Shown here piece by piece: positions 52,472 to 60,929 of a stretch of DNA of 64,000 nucleotides (the first letter of the stretch is position 1; every line of letters starts with the position of its first letter). The position numbers and the translations under genes were made by a program. The stretch is taken from assembly GCF_004349215.1 (NCBI RefSeq), contig NZ_SMKU01000008.1:1-64000 (forward strand), written 5' to 3'. This stretch comes from Actinomadura rubrisoli. Lineage in GTDB: Bacteria > Actinomycetota > Actinomycetes > Streptosporangiales > Streptosporangiaceae. A model generated the notes under the pieces. It saw only the letters and a list, made by a program, of their open reading frames with translations, did not search any database and was not told where the DNA came from.

Positions 52472-53692
52472 ATGACGAGAGCACTGAGACGCAGCGCCGG
52501 CGCGACCGGCTACCTGGCCGCGGGCCTCCGGACGTCCGTGCCCGCCCTGGCCGGGCTCGCGCCGCTCGTGGCCGTCGTCGTGCTGCTGTTCGCCGCCCTC
52601 CCGTGGCTGCCGGCCGCCGCGAAGCCGCTGCGCGCGCTCGCCAACGCCGAGCGGCGCCGGGCCGGACGGGCGCTGGGCCGCGAGATCCCGGAGCCCTACC
52701 ACCCGCCGGAGGGGGACGGGCTGCGGGAGGCGCTCCGGCTCGTGAGGTCCCCGGTCCTGTGGCGCGACGTCGCGTGGATGGTGCTGCACGGGCTCACCGG
52801 CCTGTGCGTCGCCGTGCTCGCGGTGGCGCTGTGGCCGGCGATCCCGTTCACCTGCTCGCTCCCGCTGTGGTGGTGGGCGGCCCCGGAGGGCTCCCAGGCG
52901 GCGTTCGTCACCCTGGACAGCTGGCCGAAGGCGCTGACGCTCCCGTTCCTCCAGGGGGCCCTCGACGTCTTCCTGCTGCTGTGGCTGGTGCCGCGGCTCG
53001 CCCGCTGGCAGGCGCTGCTGGCGGCGGCGCTGCTGGGCCCCACGCGCCGCTCCGCCCTCGCCGAGCGCGTGGAGCGGCTGTCGGAGACCCGCGCCGGGGC
53101 CCTGGAGGCGCACGGCGCCGAGCTCCGCCGCATCGAGCGCGACCTGCACGACGGCACGCAGGCCCAGCTGGTCGCCGTGGCGCTGCGCCTCGGGCTCGCC
53201 GACCGCCGCTTCGAGGCCGACCCCGAGGCGGCCCGCGCGCTGTTCCTGGAGGCGCGGGACGGCGTCGAGGAGGCCCTCACCCAGCTGCGGACGGTGATCC
53301 GCGGGATCTACCCGCCGATCCTGTCCGACCGGGGGCTGGACGGGGCCCTGCGCGCGCTCGCCGCCGGGCAGCCGATCCCGGTCGCGATGGAGGTCGCGGG
53401 CGGGCGCTCGCCCGCCGCCGTGGAGGCCGCCGCCTACTTCGTCGTCGCCGAGGCCCTCACCAACATCGCCAAGCACAGCGGCGCGACCGAGGCGGCCGCC
53501 AGCGTCCGCCGCGAGGGCGCGCATCTGAGGGTCCGGGTGCGGGACAATGGCAAGGGCGGAGCCGATCCGGGCCGGGGCAGCGGCCTCGCGGGGATCCGCC
53601 GCCGGGTGGCGGCGCTCGACGGCACCACCCGCATCGACAGCCCCGACGGGGCCGGGACGACGCTTGAGGTGGACCTGCCGTGCGGATCGTGA
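52472..53692 (+). CDS. sensor histidine kinase, NarL-partner (HisKA_3) type
   Basis: The protein has 406 residues. Three to four helices form the membrane part (LAGLAPLVAVVVLLFAALPW, WMVLHGLTGLCVAVLAVALW, LQGALDVFLLLWLVPRLARW). The phospho-acceptor His lies in RRIERDLHDGTQAQLVAVAL, and the ATPase has AEALTNIAKHSGATEAAASV and GKGGADPGRGSGLAGIRRRV. The sensing part is nearly all membrane, with little external sequence, typical of intramembrane-sensing kinases linked to ABC transporters. It overlaps the response regulator by 13 bases. Confidence 0.89.
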   Translation: MTRALRRSAGATGYLAAGLRTSVPALAGLAPLVAVVVLLFAALPWLPAAAKPLRALANAERRRAGRALGREIPEPYHPPEGDGLREALRLVRSPVLWRDVAWMVLHGLTGLCVAVLAVALWPAIPFTCSLPLWWWAAPEGSQAAFVTLDSWPKALTLPFLQGALDVFLLLWLVPRLARWQALLAAALLGPTRRSALAERVERLSETRAGALEAHGAELRRIERDLHDGTQAQLVAVALRLGLADRRFEADPEAARALFLEARDGVEEALTQLRTVIRGIYPPILSDRGLDGALRALAAGQPIPVAMEVAGGRSPAAVEAAAYFVVAEALTNIAKHSGATEAAASVRREGAHLRVRVRDNGKGGADPGRGSGLAGIRRRVAALDGTTRIDSPDGAGTTLEVDLPCGS

Positions 53693-54318
53693 TCGCCGAG
53701 GACAACGTCCTGCTGCGCGAGGGGCTCGTCCTGCTGCTGGCCGCGGGCGGCCACGAGGTCGTCGCGGTGGCGGGCACCGGGCCCGAGGTGCTGCCCGCGC
53801 TGCTGGAGCACCGCCCCGACGCCGCCGTCCTGGACGTCCGGCTCCCGCCCGGCTTCCGCGACGAGGGGCTGCGCGCCGCGATCGAGGCCCGCAAGCGGCT
53901 CCCCGGGCTGCCGCTGCTCGTGCTGTCGCAGTACGTCGAGGAGACCTACGCCGCCGAGCTGCTCGCCGGGGGCGCCGAGGGCGTCGGCTACCTGCTCAAG
54001 GACCGGGTGAGCCGCGTCGACGAGTTCCTGGAGGCGCTGGGCCGCGTCGCCGGGGGCGGCACCGCCCTCGACCCCGAGGTCGTCTCCCAGCTGATGACCT
54101 CCCACCGCGACCCGCTCCGGGCGCTCACGCCCCGCGAGCGCGAGGTGCTCGGCCTGATGGCCCAGGGCCTCGACAACACCACGATCGCCGCCACGCTCGT
54201 CATCACCGAGCGGTCCGTCAGCAAGCACATCGGTGCCGTGTTCGCCAAGCTCGGCCTGCCGGCCACCGACAGCGGCCACCGCCGCGTCCTGGCCGTCCTG
54301 GCCTACCTCAACTCATGA
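53680..54318 (+). CDS. LuxR/NarL-type response regulator
   Basis: The protein has 212 residues. The receiver domain has acidic residues IAEDNVLLREG and the phospho-acceptor Asp in DAAVLDVRLPPGF, plus Lys in VGYLLKDRV. The C-terminal HTH is LTPREREVLGLMAQGLDNTT then ERSVSKHIGAVFAKLGLP. The GTG start lies inside the kinase gene, showing translational coupling. The likely target is the divergent ABC operon. Confidence 0.9.
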   Translation: MRIVIAEDNVLLREGLVLLLAAGGHEVVAVAGTGPEVLPALLEHRPDAAVLDVRLPPGFRDEGLRAAIEARKRLPGLPLLVLSQYVEETYAAELLAGGAEGVGYLLKDRVSRVDEFLEALGRVAGGGTALDPEVVSQLMTSHRDPLRALTPREREVLGLMAQGLDNTTIAATLVITERSVSKHIGAVFAKLGLPATDSGHRRVLAVLAYLNS

Positions 54319-54331
54319 CCCGCCTCACCTC

Positions 54332-54802
54332 ATGACCCACGACCCGCCCGGGCCGCCGCCCCGGGTGCGCCGCGCCGTCCGCGCGCTGCTGCTCGACGGC
54401 GACGCGCTCGTCCTGCTCCGGCGCACGCTCCCCGGCCGTCCCGTCTACTGGACGACGCCGGGCGGCAAGATCGAGCCCGCCGACGCGACCCCCGAGGCCG
54501 CTCTGCGCCGCGAGCTGGACGAGGAGCTCGGCGCCACCGCGGGCCCGGTGCGCCAGGTCTTCGCCTGCGCCGAGCAGGTCCCCGGCCTGCACCGGCTCAA
54601 CACCTTCTACGTGTGCCGCCTGGCCTCGATGGACCTGTCCCGCCGCCACGGCCCCGAGTTCGACGACCCGTCCAAGGGCCGCTACGACGTCGACCGCTTC
54701 CCCTGCACGCCCGCTGGCCTCGCGCCCGTCGACCTCATCCCCGAGACGCTCGCGGCCTACCTCCAGGACCACGCCGCCGACCTCCCCGCGCTCGTCCCCT
54801 GA
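54332..54802 (+). CDS. Nudix hydrolase
   Basis: The protein has 156 residues. The Nudix helix is recognisable as GGKIEPADATPEAALRREL followed by DEELG, keeping the REL-DEEL-G core that holds the metals. The Glu expected in the G-x5-E part is replaced by an Ala/Asp stretch, so the box is slightly degenerate. Such enzymes hydrolyse nucleoside diphosphates linked to other groups. It begins 13 bases after the response regulator and probably shares its transcript, though a functional link is doubtful. It converges on the MocR gene. Confidence 0.8.
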   Translation: MTHDPPGPPPRVRRAVRALLLDGDALVLLRRTLPGRPVYWTTPGGKIEPADATPEAALRRELDEELGATAGPVRQVFACAEQVPGLHRLNTFYVCRLASMDLSRRHGPEFDDPSKGRYDVDRFPCTPAGLAPVDLIPETLAAYLQDHAADLPALVP

Positions 54803-54823
54803 CCCCGCGGGCCGAGGGGCGGA

Positions 54824-56158
54824 TCAGCGGGGACGGGCGGCCAGGGCCAGGAGGCCGGCCAGCTCGCCCAGGGGCAGCGGTGCCTCGGGCAGGCGGCTCG
54901 TGGCGACGCGGACGTGGGGCGCGGACGGCCGGATCTGGTAGCGGCTGCCCGGAGCGGCGGCGACGCCGTGGGCGGCCAGGGTGACCAGCGCCTCGGACTC
55001 GTCGGCCACCGGGACCCAGAGCATGAGGCCGTCGCGGTTGCCGGTGGGGACGCCGCGCTCGGCGAGGGCGGCGGCCAGGGCCTCGCGGCGCTCGGCGTAG
55101 GCGCGGCGGGCGCGCGCGACGGTCTCGGCGGCCGCCGGGTCGGTCAGCAGGTGGGCCAGGGCGTCCTGGAGGATGCGGCTGGTCCAGCCGGTGCCGAAGC
55201 TGCGCAGGACCCGGACGCGCTCCACCGGCTCGGCCGCGCCGCCGATCACGGCGATGCGCAGGTCCGGGCCGTGGGACTTGGAGTAGGAGCGGACGAGGAC
55301 GGTGCGGTCCGGCAGGTGCGCGCCGATGCTGACCAGCGGGGCGGACGAGACGTCGCCGGTGCCGTCGTCCTCGATGACCAGGGTGCCCGCCGGCGCGAGG
55401 AGGGCGGCGAGCGCGGCGGCGCGCGCGGGGGTCAGCGCGTGCCCGCGCGGGGTCTGGGCGCGGGGCTGGTAGAGGAAGGCCGCCGGCCTGGCGGCCAGCG
55501 CCTCGGCGAGGGCGGCGGGGACCGGTCCCTCGCCGTCGCAGGCGACCGGGACGACCTCGGCGCCCTGCGCCTCCAGGATGTCCAGGACGCGGGCGCCCGT
55601 CGGGTCCTCGACGGCGACGCGGTCGCCCGGGACGGCGACGGTCCGGCAGACCAGCTGCACGCCCTCGTAGCCGCCGCCGACCGTCAGCAGGCCGGGCGCG
55701 GGGAAGGGCCAGCCGGGCTCGACGGCCTCGCGCAGGGCCGGGGTGATCGTCTCGCGGGTGTAGTCGTTGAGGCGCGGGGTGTGCGCGCCGGCGGCGAGCG
55801 CGGCGTCCAGCGGGGGCAGCAGCGCCGGGTCGGGGGCCGCGATGGCCAGGTCCACCGCGAGCCGGTTGCCGAACTCGCCGATCCGCTCGTAGCGCGCGGG
55901 GTGCGGCACGTTCGGCGGGCCGATCACGACGGTGCCGCGGCGGCGCTGGGCGCTGACGACGCGGTGGCGGCGGAGCGTCGCCCACGCGTCGGCGACCGTC
56001 CCGGGGCTGACGCCGAGCTCGGCGGCCAGGCCGCGGACGGTCGGCAGCCGGGTCCCGGCGGGGATCTCGCCGCCGCGGATCAGGTGGGTCATCGAGGCGG
56101 CGATGCCCCGGGCGCTGCGGTCGCCGATGCGCTCGGCCAGCCACGCCGCGTCGATCAA
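54824..56158 (-). CDS. MocR family regulator (GntR HTH fused to aminotransferase-like domain)
   Basis: The protein has 444 residues. The N-terminal GntR winged helix reads RGIAASMTHLIRGGEIPAGT then RLPTVRGLAAELGVSPGTVA. The aminotransferase-like part (about 95-440) binds PLP through Lys in TVLVRSYSKSHGPDLRI, with Asp in TLVIEDDGTGDVSS. MocR regulators sense PLP-amino compound adducts and activate or repress a neighbouring operon. The TTG at 56156-56158 has GGGAGG upstream and is the only start that leaves the HTH intact without a spurious leader. It is divergent from the solute-binding/nitrilase operon, with two palindromes between them. Confidence 0.88.
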   Translation of the reverse strand: MIDAAWLAERIGDRSARGIAASMTHLIRGGEIPAGTRLPTVRGLAAELGVSPGTVADAWATLRRHRVVSAQRRRGTVVIGPPNVPHPARYERIGEFGNRLAVDLAIAAPDPALLPPLDAALAAGAHTPRLNDYTRETITPALREAVEPGWPFPAPGLLTVGGGYEGVQLVCRTVAVPGDRVAVEDPTGARVLDILEAQGAEVVPVACDGEGPVPAALAEALAARPAAFLYQPRAQTPRGHALTPARAAALAALLAPAGTLVIEDDGTGDVSSAPLVSIGAHLPDRTVLVRSYSKSHGPDLRIAVIGGAAEPVERVRVLRSFGTGWTSRILQDALAHLLTDPAAAETVARARRAYAERREALAAALAERGVPTGNRDGLMLWVPVADESEALVTLAAHGVAAAPGSRYQIRPSAPHVRVATSRLPEAPLPLGELAGLLALAARPR

Positions 56159-56175
56159 CGGTCCTCCCGGGTCAA

Positions 56176-56195
56176 GTTTTGTGTAGTAACAAAAC
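56176..56195. promoter_or_regulatory. palindrome GTTTTGT-N6-ACAAAAC
   Basis: A perfect inverted repeat with 7-base arms (56176-56182 and 56189-56195) and GTAGTA centre lies 18 bases before the MocR start codon. It is strikingly AT-rich for this genome. It is probably a MocR operator and would let the regulator control its own gene. Confidence 0.65.
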
Positions 56196-56200
56196 ACCCA

Positions 56201-56215
56201 TTGTACGAGGTACAA
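56201..56215. promoter_or_regulatory. palindrome TTGTAC-N3-GTACAA
   Basis: A perfect inverted repeat with 6-base arms and GAG centre lies 5 bases from the first palindrome. Its left arm is also the -35 box of the rightward promoter, so a protein bound here would act directly on that promoter. Confidence 0.65.
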
Positions 56216-56229
56216 ACACGACCTAGAGT
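56201..56229 (+). promoter_or_regulatory. promoter of the nitrilase-ABC operon
   Basis: TTGTAC (56201-56206) and TAGAGT (56224-56229) are 17 bases apart and fit a -35/-10 pair. The start codon of the first gene is at 56288, leaving a leader of about 50 bases that contains two near-identical tTGCGGAAATG copies (56259-56268, 56270-56280). Confidence 0.55.
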
Positions 56230-56287
56230 CGGTTTCCGTCCCCTGAACCCCTCTTACTTGCGGAAATGCTTGCGGAAATGGAGCGTT

Positions 56288-57235
56288 GTGCCGATTCCAC
56301 GGATACGCCTGGCGCTGCGCGACTGGGATCATCTCGTCCCGCTCGTCACCGGCCGGGTCTCGATCCCCGGCGCCCGGGGCCTGGACCTGGAGATCGAGAC
56401 CCGCGAGGCGACCCCGGACGTCCTCGCCGAGCCCGGCCTGGACGGCGGGGAGACCTCGTTCAGCCGGTACGCGCTGGGCCGCGGCGACGGGGACGAGCGG
56501 CTCGTGGGCCTGCCCGTCTTCGTGATGCGCGGGTTCCGGCAGCGGTGCGTGCTGGTGCGGCGCGGCAGCGGCCTGCGCTCGCCGAAGGACCTGGCGGGCG
56601 CGACGATCGGGCTCACCGGCTGGCCCGACTCGGGCAACACCTGGACCCGGGCGCTGCTGCGCGCCGAGGGCGTCGACCTCGGCGGCGTCCAGTGGCGGAT
56701 CGGCCCGCTCGCGGCGGGCGAGCACGGCAAGGACCGGGTGGGCCCCCGGCCGCTGCCCGCCAACGTGCGCGCCGCCGGCGGGACCCTCGTCGACGGCCTC
56801 GCCGACGGGACGTTCGACGCGATCTTCACGCCGTTCATGCCGCCGGAGATGTTCGGCCCGGACGGCCGGTTCCGGCACCTGTACGACGACCACCGCGGCG
56901 CGGAGCGCGCCTACTTCGCCCGGACCGGCTTCGTCCCGGGCATCCACCTGCTGGCGCTCAAGCGCGAGGCCGTGGACGCGCATCCGTGGCTGCCCGGCGT
57001 CCTCCAGGACGTGTTCGAGGAGTCCAAGCGGGTGTGGCTGGAGCGGCGGCGGCTGCTGGCCGACACCACGCCCTGGCTGCTGGACGAACTGGAGGCCCAG
57101 GCGCGCTTCTTCGGCCCGGACTGGATGCCCTACGGCACCGGGCCCAACGCCGCGATGACCGCCGCGTTCTGCGAGGAGCTGTACGAGCAGGGCATCGCCC
57201 CCCGCCCGATCAAGGCCGAGGAGGTCTTCGCGTGA
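56288..57235 (+). CDS. solute-binding-fold protein (NMT1/THI5-like or 4,5-dihydroxyphthalate decarboxylase-like)
   Basis: The protein has 315 residues with no signal peptide or lipobox. The periplasmic-binding-protein type II fold is suggested by LVTGRVSIPGARGLDLEIET, MRGFRQRCVLVRRGSGLRSP and KDLAGATIGLTGWPDSGNTW followed by TRALLRAEGV. The last is typical of the group that includes 4,5-dihydroxyphthalate decarboxylase. Since it has no export signal, an enzyme role is more likely than solute binding. The GTG at 56288 has GGAG 4 bases upstream. It is the first gene of a five-gene operon, and its stop overlaps the nitrilase start. Confidence 0.75.
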   Translation: MPIPRIRLALRDWDHLVPLVTGRVSIPGARGLDLEIETREATPDVLAEPGLDGGETSFSRYALGRGDGDERLVGLPVFVMRGFRQRCVLVRRGSGLRSPKDLAGATIGLTGWPDSGNTWTRALLRAEGVDLGGVQWRIGPLAAGEHGKDRVGPRPLPANVRAAGGTLVDGLADGTFDAIFTPFMPPEMFGPDGRFRHLYDDHRGAERAYFARTGFVPGIHLLALKREAVDAHPWLPGVLQDVFEESKRVWLERRRLLADTTPWLLDELEAQARFFGPDWMPYGTGPNAAMTAAFCEELYEQGIAPRPIKAEEVFA

Positions 57236-58044
57236 GGATCGCCGTGGGCCAGTTCGCGTCCGCCGAGGACTGGCAGAGCAACCTGGAAGCCTGCGAGGCC
57301 CTGATCGGCCAGGCGGTGGAGGGCGGCGCCGATCTGCTGGTGCTGCCCGAGGACTCCCTCGCCCTGTTCATCGACGAGCCGGAGCGGATCGCCGAGGCGG
57401 CGCAGCCCCTGAACGGCCCGTTCGTCACCGCCCTGCTGGAGCGCACCAAGGGCGCGCCGACCACCGTCGTGGTCGGGCTGCACGAGCCGGCCGGGAACGG
57501 CAGGGTCCACAACACCCTCGCCGCGATCAGGGACGGCGCGATCGTCGCGGCCTACCGGAAGGTCCACCTGTACGACGCGTTCGGCGCGCGGGAGTCCGAC
57601 CGGGTGTTGCCCGGGGACGGGCGGCCCGTCGTGTTCGGCTGCGCCGGCTGGCGGATCGGCCTCATGACCTGCTACGACGTAAGATTTCCGGAAATGGCCA
57701 GGTTGCTGGTCGACGCGGGGGCCGAGGTCCTCGCCGTGCCGGCGGCCTGGGTGCGCGGCCCCGCCAAGGAACGGCACTGGGAGGTCATGGTGACCGCCCG
57801 GGCGCTGGAGAACACCTGCTATGTGGCGGCCTCCGGCGAGTGCGGCCGCCGCAACATCGGATCGAGCATGGTCGTCGACCCGCTCGGCATCGTCCGCGAC
57901 CGGCTCGGCGAGCGGCCCGGGCTCCTGTGGGCGATCGCCGACCGGGACGAGCTGGCCGCCGCCCGGCGCGCCCTGCCCGTGCTCGCCAACCGGCGGTTCC
58001 GCGTGGACCCGTCGATCCGTCCGAGACAGGAGGTGACCGCATGA
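57232..58044 (+). CDS. carbon-nitrogen hydrolase (nitrilase superfamily amidase)
   Basis: The protein has 270 residues. The Glu-Lys-Cys triad is visible in LLVLPEDSLALFID, AAYRKVHLYDAFGA and GLMTCYDVRFPEMA. The compact length and YDVRFPE motif place it with omega-amidase/Nit2-like enzymes, which cleave the amide of a small dicarboxylate monoamide, rather than with true nitrilases. It acts in the cytoplasm. The GTG start overlaps the upstream stop. A short cluster of codons rare in this genome (GTA AGA TTT) lies just after the catalytic Cys. The next gene overlaps by ATGA. Confidence 0.85.
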   Translation: MRIAVGQFASAEDWQSNLEACEALIGQAVEGGADLLVLPEDSLALFIDEPERIAEAAQPLNGPFVTALLERTKGAPTTVVVGLHEPAGNGRVHNTLAAIRDGAIVAAYRKVHLYDAFGARESDRVLPGDGRPVVFGCAGWRIGLMTCYDVRFPEMARLLVDAGAEVLAVPAAWVRGPAKERHWEVMVTARALENTCYVAASGECGRRNIGSSMVVDPLGIVRDRLGERPGLLWAIADRDELAAARRALPVLANRRFRVDPSIRPRQEVTA

Positions 58045-59051
58045 CGCGACGCCCCAGGGCGCTCCCGCGCCGTCCCGCGGCTCCCACGGGCCGCCGCCGG
58101 CTCACGGCGCCGCCGGTCGCGCTGCTCGCCGCGGCGCTGCTCTCCGCGGCCGGGATCACCGCGTGCGGGGCGAACCCGCCGGAGGCCGAGGGCGTCCTCG
58201 GCAACGGCTCGTCCGCCCAGGGCGTGGACGCCGCCGAGCTCCGCCAGACCCTCGACCGCGGGCTGCACGACCGGCTCCCCGCCGGGAACCGGGCGTCCGG
58301 GAAGCTCGTCTCGGTCAACAACGGATCGTTCCCGCCGTACGAGATCGCCGGGTCGGACGGGCGGTCCCTCAGCGGCGCGTCCGCCGACCTGTCGACCGCG
58401 CTGAGCCAGCTGCTCGGCGTCAGGATCGAGCACGTCACGGTGGACGGGCTGCCCAGCGAGCTCACCGGGATCAAGGCCGGCCGGTACGACTTCGCGGTCG
58501 GCCCGGTCGGCGACTTCCCCGACCGGGAGGGCGCCGCCGACTTCGTCGACTGGGTCCGCGAGTTCGTCGTCTTCGCGGTGCCCAAGGGCAACCCCCGGCA
58601 CATCGGGTCGATCGCCGACACGTGCGGGACGAAGATCTCGGTGATGGCCGGGGGCTCGGCCGAGGACGTCGTCAAGCGGCAGTCGGCGGCCTGCGCACAG
58701 CAGGGGAGGCCCGCCGTGCAGGTCCAGTCGTACAAGGACCAGCCGACCGCGATCCTGGCCGTCCGGTCGCACCGCGCCGACGCGTTCTTCTCCTCCCAGG
58801 CGCCGCTCGGGTACTTCGTCAAGCAGTCGGGCGACGACCTGGAGCTGACCGGGACGGGGAAGGCCAACGGCTTCGACGACCTGTACCAGGGCGCCGTGGT
58901 CGGCAAGGGCTCGCCGCTGCGCGGCGTCCTCCTGGACGCCCTCCGGAGGCTGATGGAGAACGGCACCTACAAGAAGGTCATGACCAAGTGGGGGCTGGCG
59001 GCGAACATGCTCGACAAGCCGGGCGTGAACCTGGCGCCCAGGAAGGGGTGA
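58041..59051 (+). CDS. polar amino acid ABC transporter substrate-binding lipoprotein
   Basis: The protein has 336 residues. A long basic leader and hydrophobic segment end in a lipobox (LLSAAGITACGANPP), so it is anchored outside the membrane. The SBP_bac_3 family shows in LVSVNNGSFPPYEIAGSDGR, GIKAGRYDFAVGPVGDFPDR and SYKDQPTAILAVRSHRADAF. It captures amino acids or similar small polar compounds. The ATG overlaps the nitrilase stop, so the importer and amidase are made together. Confidence 0.87.
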   Translation: MTRRPRALPRRPAAPTGRRRLTAPPVALLAAALLSAAGITACGANPPEAEGVLGNGSSAQGVDAAELRQTLDRGLHDRLPAGNRASGKLVSVNNGSFPPYEIAGSDGRSLSGASADLSTALSQLLGVRIEHVTVDGLPSELTGIKAGRYDFAVGPVGDFPDREGAADFVDWVREFVVFAVPKGNPRHIGSIADTCGTKISVMAGGSAEDVVKRQSAACAQQGRPAVQVQSYKDQPTAILAVRSHRADAFFSSQAPLGYFVKQSGDDLELTGTGKANGFDDLYQGAVVGKGSPLRGVLLDALRRLMENGTYKKVMTKWGLAANMLDKPGVNLAPRKG

Positions 59052-59058
59052 ACCGGCC

Positions 59059-59994
59059 ATGACCATGACCGAAGAGCGCTCCGGCGACACCGTGGCCGAC
59101 ATCGACGTGGCCGGAGCCGCGCACCTCAGGCATCCGCTGCGCTGGGCTGCCTCGCTCGTCGTGCTCGTGCTGGCGGCCCAGTTCGTCCACCTGCTCTGGA
59201 CGAACGACAACTTCCAGTGGGACGTGGTCGGCCGCTACCTCAACGCCTCGATCATCGGCGACGGCATCGCCACCACGCTGCTGCTCACCGTCATCGCGAT
59301 GGCGGTCGGCGTCGCGGGCGGGATCCTGCTGGCCGTCGGGCGGCTGTCGGACAACCCGCTGCTGCGCGGGGCGTGCGGGCTGTACGTGTGGTTCTTCCGC
59401 GGCATCCCCGTCCTGGTGCAGCTCGTCATCTGGTACAACCTGTCGGCGCTGCTGCCCCGGCTGTCGGTCGGGATCCCGTTCGGCCCGGAGTTCGCGCACG
59501 GCGGCACCAACCAGCTCATCACCCCGATGCTCGCGGCGATCCTCGGCCTCGGCCTGAACGAGGCCGCCTACATGGCCGAGATCATCCGCGGCGGGCTGCT
59601 CGCGGTCGACCCGGGGCAGACCGAGGCCGCGCAGGCGCTCGGCATGGGCGGCTCCCGGACGTTCCGCCGGATCGTGCTGCCCCAGGCGATGCGCTTCATC
59701 GTCCCGCCGACCGGCAGCCAGGTCATCAACATGCTCAAGGCGACGTCGCTGGTCAGCGTGATCGCGCTCGCCGACCTGCTCTACACCGTCCAGTCGATCT
59801 ACAACCGCACGTTCCAGACCATCCCGCTGCTGCTCGTCGCCTGCCTCTGGTACCTGGTGATCACCTCGATCCTGTACGTCGGGCAGTCGTTCATCGAGCA
59901 CCACTACGCGCGCGGCGCGACCCGCGACGCCCGGCAGGGCTTCTGGGACTTCGTCCTGATACGCCGCCGCCCGGACCAGGAGGTGCCGCTGTGA
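59059..59994 (+). CDS. polar amino acid ABC transporter permease (HisM/GlnP type)
   Basis: The protein has 311 residues with about five helices ([40 protein letters not shown] and later [18 protein letters not shown]). The EAA docking loop is [36 protein letters not shown] and [20 protein letters not shown] are the family hallmarks. Only one permease gene is present, so the channel is probably a homodimer. Its stop overlaps the ATPase start (GTGA). Confidence 0.9.
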   Translation: MTMTEERSGDTVADIDVAGAAHLRHPLRWAASLVVLVLAAQFVHLLWTNDNFQWDVVGRYLNASIIGDGIATTLLLTVIAMAVGVAGGILLAVGRLSDNPLLRGACGLYVWFFRGIPVLVQLVIWYNLSALLPRLSVGIPFGPEFAHGGTNQLITPMLAAILGLGLNEAAYMAEIIRGGLLAVDPGQTEAAQALGMGGSRTFRRIVLPQAMRFIVPPTGSQVINMLKATSLVSVIALADLLYTVQSIYNRTFQTIPLLLVACLWYLVITSILYVGQSFIEHHYARGATRDARQGFWDFVLIRRRPDQEVPL

Positions 59995-60758
59995 CCGGCA
60001 CGCCCATGGTGCGGGCGAGGAACGTCCGCAAGAGGTTCGGGCACCTGGAGGTGCTCAAGGGCGTCGACCTGGACGTGAGCCCCGGCGAGGTCGTCGTGGT
60101 GCTCGGCCCGTCCGGGTCGGGCAAGTCGACGCTCCTGCGCTGCGTGAACCACCTGGAGACCATCGACGGCGGGTCGGTCCACGTGGACGGCGAGCTGATC
60201 GGGTTCAGCGCGCGGGGCGGCAGGATCCGCCATCTGCGCAAGCGGGAGGTAACCCGGCAGCGCCGCGAGATCGGCATGGTGTTCCAGCAGTTCAACCTGT
60301 TCCCGCACCTCACCGTCGTGCAGAACGTCATCGAGGCGCCCACGGGCGTGCGGGGCGAGTCGCGCGCGGGCGCGCGGGCGCGGGCCGGGGAGTTGCTGGC
60401 CAAGGTCGGGCTCGCGGACAAGGCGGGCAGCTACCCCCGGCACCTGTCCGGCGGCCAGCAGCAGCGCGTCGCCATCGCCCGCGCGCTCGCGATGCGGCCG
60501 AAGCTGATGCTGTTCGACGAGCCGACGAGCGCCCTGGACCCCGAGCTGGTCGGGGACGTCCTGGACACGATGAAGACCCTCGCCGAGGAGGGCCTCACCA
60601 TGATCGTCGTCACGCACGAGATCGGCTTCGCCCGCGAGGTGGCCGACCGGGTGGTGTTCATGGACGGGGGCGTCGTCGTGGAGTCGGGACCGCCCGCCAA
60701 GGTGCTGGACGATCCGTCCAACGAGCGCACCCGGACCTTCCTCGGCAAGGTGCTCTGA
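59991..60758 (+). CDS. polar amino acid ABC transporter ATP-binding protein (GlnQ type)
   Basis: The protein has 255 residues. Walker A is [19 protein letters not shown], the family-typical [20 protein letters not shown] follows, the signature motif is [18 protein letters not shown], Walker B is [18 protein letters not shown], and the switch His is in [17 protein letters not shown]. It powers the import system described above. The GTG start has AGGAGG upstream. A strong terminator follows 13 bases after the stop, so the operon ends here. Confidence 0.92.
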   Translation: MTGTPMVRARNVRKRFGHLEVLKGVDLDVSPGEVVVVLGPSGSGKSTLLRCVNHLETIDGGSVHVDGELIGFSARGGRIRHLRKREVTRQRREIGMVFQQFNLFPHLTVVQNVIEAPTGVRGESRAGARARAGELLAKVGLADKAGSYPRHLSGGQQQRVAIARALAMRPKLMLFDEPTSALDPELVGDVLDTMKTLAEEGLTMIVVTHEIGFAREVADRVVFMDGGVVVESGPPAKVLDDPSNERTRTFLGKVL

Positions 60759-60771
60759 GCACCGAGGGACG

Positions 60772-60815
60772 CCGCGTCCGGCCGCTCCCGGGGCCGCGGG
60801 AGCGACCGGACGCGG
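60772..60815 (+). terminator. long nested hairpin terminator of the nitrilase-ABC operon
   Basis: An outer 10-bp stem (CCGCGTCCGG at 60772-60781 with CCGGACGCGG at 60806-60815) and an inner 7-bp stem (60784-60790 with 60797-60803) enclose a 6-base loop. A 2-base internal bulge lies on each side. It starts 14 bases after the ATPase stop. Confidence 0.82.
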
Positions 60816-60929
60816 CCTGCCGGGACGAGGCGTGCGGGCATAGCTCGGCTGTCATAGGCGGGGGCCGGAACGGTATTTGATCGTTCCCGCCCGGGGACGG
60901 CAGGCTGGGGGCGACCGGGAGGGGTGCGC

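Noticed and set aside
57232-58044. True nitrilase (nitrile-hydrolysing) function
   Set aside because: The short length and YDVRFPE motif fit omega-amidase/Nit2-like amidases better than nitrilases.
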